From assembly GCA_002633005.1 (NCBI GenBank), contig NMRA01000652.1, positions 24,999-73,513 on the forward strand: a DNA stretch of 48,515 bases, given 5' to 3'. The DNA comes from Phoronis australis (lineage: Eukaryota > Phoronida > Phoronidae). The position numbers and the translations under genes were made by a program. Under the pieces are notes generated by a model. That model was not told the origin of the DNA, searched no databases, and saw nothing but the letters and a program-made list of their open reading frames with translations. Below, in pieces: positions 11,568 through 21,944 of the stretch (position 1 is its first letter; each line of letters starts with the position of its first letter).

Positions 11568-11684
11568 AAAAGATTTTCTGCCCCGACTGAGACTACAACC
11601 CGACCTTCTGGTCTATCCCACTGAGCGTCTGCACGGTTACCAGGAGGTCTTGGGTTCGAGTGCCGGTCGAGGCAGAAATCTTTT
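11568..11684 (+). repeat. tRNA-derived SINE-like hairpin
   Basis: A B-box-like GGTTCGAGTGC (11652-11662) follows a degenerate tRNA-like body (CTGAGCGTCTGCACGGTTAC). The core is framed by inverted arms: AAAAGATTTTCTGCCCCGAC (11568-11587) and GTCGAGGCAGAAATCTTTT (11666-11684). Similar but more decayed cores are at 19300-19395 and 29850-29960. Confidence 0.4.
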
Positions 11685-11699
11685 CAGACTTCAATAGGT

Positions 11700-12365
11700 G
11701 GTGTGATGTAGTGAACAGGTGGCATGGACACCAGACTTAAAATGATATGCAATCTGCATTCCACGCCTTATTAAGATTTAAAGCACTCGTAAGCACTCAT
11801 ATCAATAAGCACTCGCAAGAGTTAAGGTAGAGTTTGAATCCAAGAAGGCCTCACCTTGTTTTTGTGCACAAGTTCATACTTGTCAACCAATACGGCAATT
11901 ACATATTTGCTACGTATTTTTGTCGTTTCTTTAGTGCTACGGTGTAACACCAAAATGCGACGTATTTTCGTTCATTAATACGCATTTTTGCCAATGTCAC
12001 AATAAAATTTTCAAACCTTCGCTTTGGCTTTTACTAGCAATCTCTTTTGTCAAAATAACTCATATCACGAGCCTTGCTCGACTGGAGCAAAGGGGGTTTC
12101 CAAGAAGCATACCAACACCCACAGTTACTAGATGTAAGAGCTTCTGATTGGTAAGTAGGTAAAAACAATGTATTTTGACACTTGACCATATTTTGACTCG
12201 TTTTCTTCAGTGCTATGGTTTGCTATGTTTTTTTACAAAAAATGCTATATGGTTAGAGCAAAAATGGCTGACATGTATGCAAACTGAGCAGGATGACCCC
12301 AACGGCTTTCTGCAAGAAGGGAAGATGTGCTCGCTAACGGTTGGACAATGTCCACTCTCTCTGAT
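11700..12365. other. No recognisable gene
   Basis: AT-rich; contains a short internal direct repeat AAGCACTCGTAAGCACTC near 11780-11810. No coding evidence. Confidence 0.45.
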
Positions 12366-12369
12366 CAAC

Positions 12370-12700
12370 TAATGTCTAACATGCTGTGGAAAGCAATGCC
12401 AAGTAACGTGGTTCTTTAGAATTTCCCAGCGCTGTGGGCTAGAACAGAACTCGCTGTGTAGTTCCCTAACAGTTCCAAAATGTAATTGATAGCTTGTGGA
12501 TCACTTTCAGCAGTATGGACTCCACACAGGTTAAGACTATGACAAGCACAAGGTGATACACATAGGTAAGAGACAACTCCTCGATGTATGAGGTTGTGCG
12601 TCTTTATGTCCACCAGTCATGTTACTACATTTGCTATAGCGCTGGCTTGACAATCTTCGACTGGTACACCATTCTTATCCAAGAATCACTGCAAGTTTAG
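12370..12700 (-). mobile_element. hAT-like transposase relic (DUF4371/ZMYM1-type)
   Basis: Read on the minus strand in pieces: FLDKNGVPVEDCQA (about 12690-12650), CSNMTGGHKDAQPHT in another frame, then PCACHSLNLCGVHTAESDPQ (about 12555-12495), then SSPQRWEILKNHV in a third frame (about 12435-12390). This is the order of the conserved core found in hAT-derived, TTF-zinc-finger/ZMYM1-like transposases: N-GS-NM-G, then PC-CHSLNL, then SP-RW--L. At least two frameshifts show it is dead. Confidence 0.65.
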
Positions 12701-12709
12701 CCTTGCCAG

Positions 12710-13520
12710 TTTTTGCCACTCTAGAAATCTCACATTTCTGATCCCTCAATCACCTTCTCCCACCACTGCCCAGAGATAAACAAACTGGTTCCAAAACTTT
12801 GTGTTAGGAAACGATAATAATCTACATAAAACAGTCAGCTTAATATGCAATTTTGCAAAAAAAAACATTTTGATGTTGAAATTTTTCATATCTCTCCAAT
12901 ACTTCGAACTTGACTTAAAATTACGGAATTTGGGATGCAGGGTGTTACACTTTGTCTCGAAATCTCCAATTTCTACTCGAAATTATAGTTCAAGTCTTGG
13001 GGTCATCAAATGCGATCTTGTAAAGGACGCTCATTTACGTAAACCATAATATATTAGAGAACAGAATAATAGACAATAAACCTCAGCTTATATTAAGAGA
13101 GATCGGAAACTCAGTTTTTTCCAGTTCGATCTTGATTAAAAAGATTCGAACCTAGACCCGATGCCGTTGCGTTTTCCGCTGTAATTTTTGCTGCCTTTTT
13201 GTGACATCATTTGTGTCGATTGACAAATATTTTTTACTTCACGGAGTTTTTATCGTGCATACTGAAAATAATCGCGGCCAGGAAATACTTGTAAAAACCA
13301 GGCGTAATTTTCAATTACCACAAAACGTTAAAATCAATTCTGCCAATGGCAAAAATTAAATCCAATCTGATTAAAATACTTTTATTTCACGTTTAAACAG
13401 AAAGCGAAAAAGAAATTCACCTTTATTAGCCTCATAAAGAGTGTATTAAAGCCACCAATGAGGCGGAAATAGACCCAGGTTTCGTCGAAAAAACTAACTT
13501 TTGATTTTAAAAAAATAACG
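12710..13520. other. No recognisable gene
   Basis: No exons, RNA genes or repeat families recognised. Confidence 0.4.
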
Positions 13521-13529
13521 TTATAAAAT

Positions 13530-13680
13530 TGGTCTCAAATTGCTCCTTACTTTAATGAGAAATGGTTTTTGGTATTGCAAAGAGCTGAAAATTTGTTATT
13601 GCGCGAAACCATGTTCGGCAAACAAAATGACACGGCGTGACAATTCAAGTTTCAAGAGGTAACGACCTGTCAGATCTTTT
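13530..13680 (+). repeat. Dispersed repeat R4, copy 1
   Basis: Shares CTCCTTACTTTAATGAGAAA, then CGAAACCATG-TCGGCA and AAAATGACA-GG with the reverse complement of 32560-32690. Diverged, no coding content. Confidence 0.45.
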
Positions 13681-13689
13681 CAACCTCAA

Positions 13690-14480
13690 AAATCACATCT
13701 GTTTTAACGAAGGGGAAATTTGAGCTCAATCTCACAACGGTAGGTGGTCTAGATTAAGTTTAGTGCTTAAAGATAAATGATTCAAAATAATCAATGTTCC
13801 AACTATCCGTGCGCAGGACCGTTTAAATACATTAATAACTTCTAAATACAATGAAGAAAGACACACGAGATATCTTATTACACAAAATTCTAAAATTTTT
13901 CTTATTGCACAGAACATTTAACTCATTTGAACTGTTTATACGAGTGACGTGTAGTATGCAACTGGTCTTTTTACAAATCTCCGAAAAGCATGCGTTAGCA
14001 ACCCAGACCAGAGATTTGACTGATTGCCTGGAAGTACTTCTTCAAAATGAGAAGTTTTTCGTCTAACTTTCAGATTGCATTTCAGCAGATAACAACTAAA
14101 GCTAACTCTTGCCTACACGCTTGTGGACTAAACAAATTAACGTCTTAATTTCCAATAAAATGTTATCTGCACACGAGGTAAGTTTTGGAGCAGTGGCGGT
14201 ATTCCAAAACTCTTGGCGCTCTCCGCCGAAAGGTCGATCTTACGAACTCTACTCAACTCCCATGAACGCTGAAGTCTTATCTTGCTTGAATCAGTGCATA
14301 AGTCACTACTCATGCAATAATATGTAGTTGAGTAGTCGCGTAGAGTGCCGTGTCCAGTCGTAAATCGTAAATAAGTCGGCGACAATTTCCAGATGAACTG
14401 AAGTGAGTTGAGTAGTGTAGTATACCGTAAGACGGGTTATACTGAGGCATAACACATAAAATCATCTCCGGAAAAAAAAC
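13690..14480. other. No recognisable gene (3' flank of GPCR)
   Basis: Lies downstream of the GPCR stop. No canonical AATAAA for the minus strand was seen within the first few hundred bases. Confidence 0.4.
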
Positions 14481-14489
14481 GATGCAAAA

Positions 14490-15542
14490 TTAGATCGAGG
14501 CCAGGGCTGAAGGTTGTACCTCGATTGGCGGTCGGGCGGTGAACATATCAAACTGTTCTGCAATTTCTGTCACCTCGCTCACCTCTGTCTGTCTTTGTTG
14601 CGAGTCGCTCCCTGATGGTCCAGTGATATCAGCAGCGTGGGTACAACACAGATTCTTAAGGTCCTCTCTGAAGTGACTCCCACTCAGAAAGTACATGTAA
14701 AAATTTCCAGAATGATTTAAATACGAAAACAACGGGACTATTTGCGGGAGCATTTGACGAATGAATCCCGTAGTATATTGGACGTATACAGAAAAGACAG
14801 TAAACGTGACAGATGCGAGTAGGAACAAAGCGGACGCACCCACAAGTAGTGACGTGGCGCCGCGGGTTTTTTTGCACACAGAAACTCGAATGTTTAAGTT
14901 TTTACGTCTTTGTAAACTTATCACCAAGAGGAAATTACAGGAAAATATTATAATAGTCGGGATAATGGAGTATATGGCCAGTCTGCACCACTGAACAATT
15001 AGTCCAAGGGTGCCCTTTGTTTTGTCACGTGAACAAAATTTGGACACACTGTAGGTCCAAAAGGAATGGACGTTGAGTGCCACAGAGATAAACCAGATAG
15101 TGACGATGAAGATAATGGAGCGCTTTCGTCGGCAAAACGTCTTTGAACGTAACGGAAAACTGATGGCTACCAGGCGATCAAAAGAAAAGAAGCAGAGCAC
15201 CCAAGCAGACGATATTTGTGACGAATACATGAGCCAGGCGGTGCTACAGCAAACGTATCTGTTCGCCAAAACAACAGGATATCCGCGAACTCTTTCAAAG
15301 TATATCACGGCCGAAGAAATAAGAGCAAGCAAGTCTGAAATAGTCAAAGCAAGAAAATAAACGTCAACAGAGTGTCCTCGCTTTCTTTTGATGAATACAG
15401 CCATAGCCAACGAGTTCCCAGCGATGCCAAAGGCGACCACTACAGCAACAAGATAAAGTGCAATTTTCGCGACAGTATGCACGTCAAAATCTTTGTCGCT
15501 GTTTATCGTGAAGTTCGAAGCGTTAGTTGCAATGCCATCCAT
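14490..15542 (-). CDS. Rhodopsin-family GPCR, neuropeptide-receptor-like, single exon
   Basis: An intact 350-residue seven-helix receptor starting at ATG (15542-15540) with N-glycosylation sites at N7 and N10. Visible landmarks: GNS with N43 in TM1; LALTISD with D70 in TM2; C98/C99 at the top of TM3 paired with C170 in loop 2; DRL (122-124) in place of DRY; W150 in TM4; P195 in TM5; and N-x3-NFYMY (276-284) in TM7. Helix 8 follows, with C299/C300 as likely palmitoylation sites. The NFYxY ending and FRED helix 8 resemble invertebrate peptide-hormone receptors (FMRFamide/TRH-receptor-like group). TM6 lacks the usual CWxP: the region reads ALFLLASVTFTVF. The ligand cannot be named. There is no intron within the coding region and no related gene beside it. 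Confidence 0.9.
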   Translation of the reverse strand: MDGIATNASNFTINSDKDFDVHTVAKIALYLVAVVVAFGIAGNSLAMAVFIKRKRGHSVDVYFLALTISDLLALISSAVIYFERVRGYPVVLANRYVCCSTAWLMYSSQISSAWVLCFFSFDRLVAISFPLRSKTFCRRKRSIIFIVTIWFISVALNVHSFWTYSVSKFCSRDKTKGTLGLIVQWCRLAIYSIIPTIIIFSCNFLLVISLQRRKNLNIRVSVCKKTRGATSLLVGASALFLLASVTFTVFSVYVQYTTGFIRQMLPQIVPLFSYLNHSGNFYMYFLSGSHFREDLKNLCCTHAADITGPSGSDSQQRQTEVSEVTEIAEQFDMFTARPPIEVQPSALASI

Positions 15543-16005
15543 TTCTCACAGAATTCTGAAGTGTTGCTGGCAACAGGCTAAACTTTCTACTGAACGTTTT
15601 CCTTTTCCAAAGGGAAAAGACTGTTGTCCAACAGCCCTTATAGTCGTTTTGGATTTACACGCAACAAATCACAGTGAAAGAAATCCCGGTAGAGTCTATT
15701 TCTTTGCAAAGGGTGAAAGCCATGAACTAACTAATGTATCATTTCTTCATCGAATGGCCAAGATCAATACACTATATCGCTGCGCCATCTGTGGAGGAAT
15801 GGCACTGTACAGGTAACATTTTTTCACAGTGCCTCACTGTGGAGTGTTGTTTATCGTGGCTTCTCATTATTTAAACTAATGAAACCGACGTCATAACATT
15901 CAGTCATTCCCATTCGTTAAAATCTGGGAAACCCCTTTCAGTTTACTGTTACGTAGTATGACGACCACCTTTCACTTGCACACTGTACCGATATGATAGA
16001 CATCT
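15543..16005. other. 5' flank of the GPCR
   Basis: No upstream exon or core promoter could be identified. A small inverted repeat CAGTG-CCTCACTG lies at 15826-15840. Confidence 0.35.
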
Positions 16006-16008
16006 TCA

Positions 16009-17164
16009 GCCGATTTCATAAAGGTGGTTTAACAAAACCAGGTTTAAGACTTGAACCTGGTCTTCCTAAACCTGGTATAATTTTAGACCTGACGTGCATT
16101 TCACCAACATGGTTTAAGAGTCAGAAAGCCTGGTTTTGCTAGACCAGGGAGCTGGTTCAGTAAAACCAGCTTTAAAGTATCAAAGGCACCCCACTGTGTC
16201 GAGCTGGGTAAACCCAACAAAGAAACTGTTGAAGTGCTTCAATGAAACCTTGATCACATGGGTATACAATGGCATACACTAGTAGAATCAGTACAGACAT
16301 TTATGAAAAAGGTCTAAAAGCTTTTCTCATCAGGAAAATTGTAATTTCTGTGACCAACACACATACATTAAAGAACACGCTCACGAGTAGATGTAACATG
16401 ATAAATGCCCAAATTTATTTCCTTGTCATTTTAGTGTTTATTTTTCGCGGCTACGGGGGGGGGCAAGACCCCTTCCCGGCAACATTAAATCGGAGAACAG
16501 TGGAGGTGGAACTCAGACAGAAGAATCAGAGGATGCTGCCTTAAGTCAAATCCGATGACGCCCTGCTCGACCAGTCGTATTCTGAGGAATCCGCTGGACA
16601 CACTCCACCATGTACTGGTCTACGCATAGGCGGATCCAGGGGCAAGGGGTCCGGAGCCCCTCTTTTCCCTTGATTTTAGTGATATCAAATCTATAATTAA
16701 TTTTCAAATTGTTGACTTGGTCCCCCCTTTCAAAAAGTCCTTGACCACCCCCCCCCCTTAAAAATCCTGGATCTGCTCCTGCTACGTTTGATCTTGATCG
16801 TAGTAAAACTGAATATTGTAAAAATAGTCCATTTTTGCTCTAAAACTGCGTCGCAAATGCACTCCGCGGCATCATTCAGTTGCACCTATACCATGCAAGT
16901 CTGACATATTTAACAGTTAAACCTGGGTCTGACCAAGTCTAAAGTTAAACATGGTTTAACATCTTAATACAGGTCTAAAGAATATAGCCCTCGTTGGTGA
17001 AATGAAAACTGACTTAGACCAGGTCTAAATTGGAGTTAAACCAGGTTTTACTAGACCACTGGTGTAAAAGTTAAACCACCTTTATGAAATGCAGATTATC
17101 TTTAAACCTGGTCTAAGTCCAGTTTAAACCAGGTTTAACTTTAAACCACCTTTATGAAATCGGC
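16009..17164. mobile_element. 1.16-kb TIR element with repeated CCAGGTTTA motifs
   Basis: Perfect 23-base inverted termini: GCCGATTTCATAAAGGTGGT... at 16009-16031 and its complement at 17142-17164. A second copy of the inner terminus (AAACCACCTTTATGAAATGC) is at 17070-17092. Both subterminal zones are dense in short AAACCAGGTTTA-type motifs in both orientations, including ACCTGGTC and GACCAGGT. CAG sits just outside CCGATTT on both sides, a possible 3-bp duplication. The centre carries another MITE-like repeat (16625-16783). No transposase found. Confidence 0.7.
16625..16783 (+). mobile_element. Nested MITE-like repeat, CATAGGCGGATCCAGG type
   Basis: Left end CATAGGCGGATCCAGGGG; right end an inverted CCTGGATCTGCTCCTGC. 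It sits inside the larger 16009-17164 element, so it inserted later or was carried by it. Contains C/G runs. Confidence 0.5.
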
Positions 17165-17322
17165 AGCTTGTGTATAGGGTACATTAGTTCAGCCGCGATC
17201 CTTCGCATCGCCCTCGTGGCCACAGTGGCAACGTAAATGTCCACCAAGAGTTTGTGGTGTGTACGCCACTGCGCATGCCCGCCGAATTAAGCTTCGGGGA
17301 TTTTCATCATAGACTATAGTAC

Positions 17323-17980
17323 ACTCGCTGGTTCCCTGCGTGTCCGCTAGGGCGAAGGGGACCCCCCCCCCCAGGCATCGTTTAATTTTTCCTTGGGAAA
17401 AATTTTTACACCGGCGTTTCTGATTGGCTGGTCGAATTGTCAACAGGTAGTGCTTTACGTAAACAAACTGGCACGACAGATGTAGGAAATGAAAATGTGG
17501 ATGTTGTTTGTGGTCTGTTGCCACAGATAAATCGGTGGTTAATTGGGATATTTTCACGAAATGTGAATCGGAAAGTTGTGTGTCGATATGCATTTTTCTT
17601 CTGTCGCTGATCTTTGTTTACGTTGCTGCCCTGCATCCAAAAACAACACTCTACTAGCATATTGACTGCATCGTAAACAAAATTCAGTGACGGTAGAAAA
17701 ATGTACATCGAAAAGGCACAACCACAACTTTCCGATTCACATGTTTTGAACATATCCCAGTTAAGCAGGGCTAATTTTTCTGTACAAGAGACGACACACT
17801 ATGCTATACCTACATATTTCCTGTATCATTCCGGACATACCGGTTTGTTTACACGTATAAAGCGCTACCTTTTGGTAATTGGACCAGCCAATCAGGAACG
17901 CCGGTGTAAATTTCCCCGGGGAAATTTAAATGATACCTGCGTGTCACTGGCGGACACTCAGGGGGCCCACGTTTTCGAGT
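17323..17980. mobile_element. Long hairpin element, relative of 7647-8201
   Basis: Starts ACTCGCTGGTTCCCTGCGTG and ends CGAGT (17976-17980). The arms pair over most of their length: GCCGGTGTAAA, CCAATCAG, AAAGCGCTACCT, GTGAATCGGAAAGTTGTG and ATGTACATCGAAAAGGCACA in one arm recur reversed in the other. No target duplication remains. Open frames inside (17189-17753) are arm sequence, not genes. Confidence 0.7.
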
Positions 17981-18059
17981 AATGCATGTGTGGCTTATGC
18001 GGGGTGGAGAACTGGCGTACGTTTCATAGACACGAAAACATGCCTACTGAGAGCGAAGC

Positions 18060-18545
18060 GTGTGATCGTGCGGTGGCTGGAAAAGGACATCATTTGCTTC
18101 TTTTCCAATTCTCCCCGGACCTCGAGTAAATAATGAAAACAAGCCCTTGATAATAAACTCACCTTATCAATTAAATATGAATATTACGGGGTTGTTTGGA
18201 CACAGAAACTTTCAGTTATTTACGAATTAAACTTTCATCCCTGGGATCTAATCTTTGTTGGTCAGCTGTTGCCAGGTGATCGGTAATAGGTGGAATTATC
18301 ATGTCACTTGGGATTACGTTGAGATTATGTCAGCAAGACAAATCGTGCTTCGGACCATGGCTGCGAAAGGACATCATAACAAGTCAGACGCTTACATTTC
18401 TTGTAAACAAAATGGGCGGATCTTACTCGTTCACAAACGACATAGTAGGCTAAAAAGTAATTTTCTGAGGTCAACCTCAGGGCGTAATCGCACATGCAAC
18501 TCCCGCGATGGCAGTCTAACGCTCTGCTGGTGGCATCAAGCCCAC
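18060..18545. other. No recognisable gene
   Basis: A plus-strand open frame at 18255-18605 (116 codons) has no recognisable motif and partly overlaps a repeat; I do not support it as a gene. Confidence 0.4.
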
Positions 18546-18549
18546 TCGA

Positions 18550-18665
18550 TACTAAAATGGCAGAGTGTTTTAAGCGTTTTTAACTGGGAAAATCATCTGC
18601 CATGATTTCAGCGAATGTCTGGCAGGTAAACACAAATGCGAGAAATGGCAGTTTGTTATAAAATC
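18550..18665 (+). repeat. Dispersed repeat R5, copy 1
   Basis: Shares ATTTCAGC-AATGTC-GGCAG, then GCGAGAA-T-G, then ATAAAATCA-AAA and ATTGTG with 40905-41040 in XRCC6, same orientation. Confidence 0.5.
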
Positions 18666-18669
18666 ATAA

Positions 18670-19290
18670 AAGTAGAACGATTGTGTTGTTTTACAGGTGT
18701 ACGTCTTGTCAAAGGTAACAACTTCAAGAAGTCCTACAATAATCTCAAAATATGTTTTTGTACGTCGGATTGAGACTATGAACTTGATCTCAAATTGTTT
18801 CTAGGTCGATTTAGATGATTTCAAGACTTTGAAAGTTCTCTCTTCAGAACAAACTCATAAAATTTGAGGTAACGGCAGAACTCAACTAGCCTTGTGAGTG
18901 CACGGTAAAGAAAGCTTTTGTGCTTACTTCTAATGAGTAAGCTTACAAGGAAATTTGGCATTTGCAACTTTCAAACCATCTTTCGTCTTTGAAATTTTCA
19001 TCATTTGGTGTTATGCCAACCTACCGTTAGTCTCTTAAATCTATTCATGCTTGCCGTTTGCGAGTAATCCAATCGGGAGGTGGAGATATCAGAGCCTCAC
19101 TCAGGTGCTCTACCAGAGACGCTTTGTGGTTGACCTATTTTTTGCAAATAGGGAACGTAGGTATTCAAATTCGAATCACCCAATAATGGAATTCCGCAGT
19201 AAGTCGAATTATTCCGAGGCTTTTTATCCCATGAAGGGTATTTTTTCAACCTGTATTTTCTTCAATTTTAAATTGCGCACCTAGCTCCGC
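18670..19290. other. No recognisable gene
   Basis: No exon or RNA gene supported. The segment 19080-19130 contains a reversed GGTAGAGCACCTGAGTGAG-like box that may be part of a SINE. Confidence 0.35.
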
Positions 19291-19299
19291 GAATACACG

Positions 19300-19395
19300 T
19301 GTCGGTTAGAGAGTGTCTATTTAACTTACGCGTTAGCAACTGGACTTCGGGTTAGGATACTTCAATTCCGGCGGAGATAAAGATTTTGGTAAACC
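19300..19395 (+). repeat. Decayed tRNA-derived SINE-like sequence
   Basis: GGTTAGAGAGTGTCT (A-box-like) and TTCAATTCCGG (B-box-like) precede CGGAGATAAAGATTTTGG, similar to the 3' flank of the 11568-11684 hairpin. Too degraded to be a tRNA gene. Confidence 0.3.
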
Positions 19396-19789
19396 GAAAC
19401 ACTAGTGTTGATGATTATTTACGTACTGAACGTAATCTAACTCATAGAATTAACCAAATAGAAAAATGAACACACATCTAACACTAACCGAAAACAGCTG
19501 ATACTGAATGGAAGATAATGGCAGTTAGGGGAACTCTCGTCAAACCGAGGAAAACATTTTACTGCGCGGTGGTCATATTTATTCCGGTGGATTAAGTGTT
19601 CCCATTGAGTTGCGCCGCTAACCTAACTGTAATACCGGCCGATAATTCCATCTTGATACCGCAAGTTAGTCCGGTAGTAAGTGGCCTTTCTCATACAAGT
19701 TAGGCCGCTTGCGGTCAGTATTAGGCAGGTGGAATTACATAGGTAATAGACCAGGATCCCAGAGCTTTTTCATGTTTTGGGCATGAACG

Positions 19790-20480
19790 GGTAACCAGTT
19801 TTATTTGGTACCACAGTGATCCATGGGTATGTAGGAAATGGTCATCTGGCAGGTTCGCTGTGGTGGGCGTGGTCACGGGAGCCATGACAGTGGCCCTCTA
19901 AAATTGAGCCAGATCAATTTTTCTGGTAACAGTGGTGCATTAGGATTGGGGGCCAATGGGGTGCGAATGTCTGACGGGCAAAATCCTGACTAATACTCAG
20001 TCTGGCCTGNCCCCCCCCCCCCCCCCCCCCCCCAACTCAAAATCCTCTATCTACCTATGGGTAACCATTTAAAAATATCTGAGACACCTACTACTCAATT
20101 CATTGTATCGAAATTATCCACTGCCAGGCAATTTCAGTCTTGAGGAACATCTGCCAGACGGTTTTAACTGAGGCCAAAAGTTTAGCTAGATCAACCCAAG
20201 GGGTCACCACCTGAAACTGGTTACAAATTATTCAAAATAGACCAATGTATCATGATTGAACACTGCCAGACAAATTCAGTGGTGGATTACCCTCGCCAGA
20301 CACGCCCAAATCGCCGAGTTGAGCTAGCCCAACCCACCAGATAACCGGTTGAAACCAACTGAACAACATTTACATCACTCCGCGTGGCGCAGCAGTTATG
20401 CCCGACAATTTCAGTGGTGGGATGTCCTTGCCAGATAGAAATAACGGGGTCCCAAAATTGTGCTAGACCGTATCGACGAC
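19790..20480 (+). repeat. Degenerate ~140-bp tandem array with C run and N
   Basis: CACTGCCAGGCAATTTCAG (20117), CACTGCCAGACAAATTCAG (20262) and a diverged form, ATGCCCGACAATTTCAGTGG (20399), recur at about 140-base spacing, each followed by a second GCCAGA box, then GCTAGA-C and GGTAACC/GGTTGAAACC-like blocks. An earlier, more diverged unit starts near 19790. The only N (20010) and a run of 23 C (20011-20033) interrupt the array. Confidence 0.55.
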
Positions 20481-20852
20481 ATTTCTTAAGTGCGCTCAAA
20501 AATAGTTTGACAAAGGAAACAAAAGAAATGAAGCCCAGTTATCGAAATCAGAAATTGTTTTCGATGGTGCCCGGGTGTTACAAGACAATGTCATGCTTTT
20601 TTCGTCTGAAAATATCACATGTGGTAACATGATATCATAAAGTGTTGGCTTACGAAGTAAATGAGGGTTGGGCAAAATTAGTTTTTCGATAAGCGCACGG
20701 GCATAATACAGCATCCGATCAGAACGCATGTCGAACTTCAGGTTCGCCGTCTGAAAAATTCACCCTAGCCAGACGTTTGATCTGCTTTTTATCATCCGTC
20801 CTCAAATTAGCCGACAGAGCTGCCTTCTTACCGGGATACGCCTGCATTCTAA

Positions 20853-21940
20853 TTAACTCATTTGTTGTTGGGATCTTCCCGGCCATAGAGATCCCATGTG
20901 ATTGGTCATAACATTAACAGAAGAAGAATTAGATCCACAAAGATAGATGGTTGTGCTCCCCAGCCAACTGCAATCATCAGCTGAGCGCCGTGCTTCCTCA
21001 AGATTTCGGCCCATTAAGCTCAGGATCTCTTCACACAGTGGGCCCGCAACAGCTGGTCGATGTCGTCCTAACTCCATTTTGATAACTATCGGAAATGCAC
21101 TTCAGCATAATCCATGTGCTGCTCTCCACAGCCTTCTGTCCACACACTCTGACCACCTTCCTGGAATGGTTGACACCATCGACCTTCAGGAACCTTCATA
21201 AAGATGAAGACGGAAAACCTCGACATTGCACCTCATGAGGAAACAGTTCACAGCTGTAATCGTTCCTCTGGATTTCTGTCGCTAGTTCTGCATACCGTAA
21301 CAGCTTACCCCCATGGGCTTCACAGAAACCCTCTTCCCATGCAACTGTTAGTTCACCAAGAACAAGATGTTTTCTCACTTCATCGAGCAACACTACATCG
21401 GGACGCAAATCAGACAGGAACAATCCCTCTGGAAGCGTCTTGTCTATTCGAACAGTCCAATGCCTATTGACAGTACATGGTCTCTTGACACTGTTCGTAC
21501 TTGCAACCCCTTGCGTGTCGAAATTTATCTTTTGAGATTCTTTGGATGGAACTACTGCACACTCAACTACTACTTCTCGTATAACATCTAGTACCATTGT
21601 GCCTGAACGTACATGTATATCATTTGCACGTGAGCCCCTTACTGCAGCCAAATAATATATGCCTCAAACTACCACTTCTATGGCAAAAACGGCAAGAAGA
21701 ATCTGTCCGCAAACCCCATCTCACCAAATTGGCAGGTGATGGCAAGACATCATATGATGACTGGATGAGGAACTTCACCAATCGTTCCAGCCGATGACCT
21801 GCTGTTCCAAACCATTCCAATTCAGCCACCATCCCTGTTGAGCCTGCTGCACAGCATGCACTAACCGACGCTCTTGCTCCATTTCCCGGACTTCTTGCTC
21901 ACGTAGTCTCCTTCTTTCTGACCCCCTTACACATGAATGT
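20853..21940 (-). mobile_element. LINE relic with zinc knuckle and restriction-like endonuclease
   Basis: Minus-strand pieces follow the C-terminal order of non-LTR polyproteins with a restriction-like endonuclease. First an acidic helix ending HAVQQAQQG (about 21900-21840). Then SSYDVLPSPANLVRWGL and a C-x2-C-x7-H-x4-C knuckle (C47, C50, H58, C63 of the 21832-21620 frame). Then LRPDVVLLDE and LGELTVAWEEGFCEAH (21410-21310), whose R-P-D and E residues fit the nuclease core, and HEVQCRGFPSSSL. A further segment to about 20900 is less clear. Frames change at about 21790, 21640 and 21195, so it is inactive. Clade uncertain (R2/NeSL/HERO-like). Confidence 0.7.
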
Positions 21941-21944
21941 TATG

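Noticed and set aside
15073-15360. 95-codon plus-strand frame
   Set aside because: It is antisense to the GPCR coding region and has no signature of its own.
17189-17753. Two minus-strand frames of 134 and 115 codons
   Set aside because: They lie in the arms of a long-hairpin transposable element and are produced by its repeat sequence.
18255-18605. 116-codon plus-strand frame
   Set aside because: No domain, no promoter or poly(A) context, and its end runs into repeat R5.
21204-21591. Plus-strand frames of 74-88 codons
   Set aside because: They are antisense to the RLE-type LINE relic.
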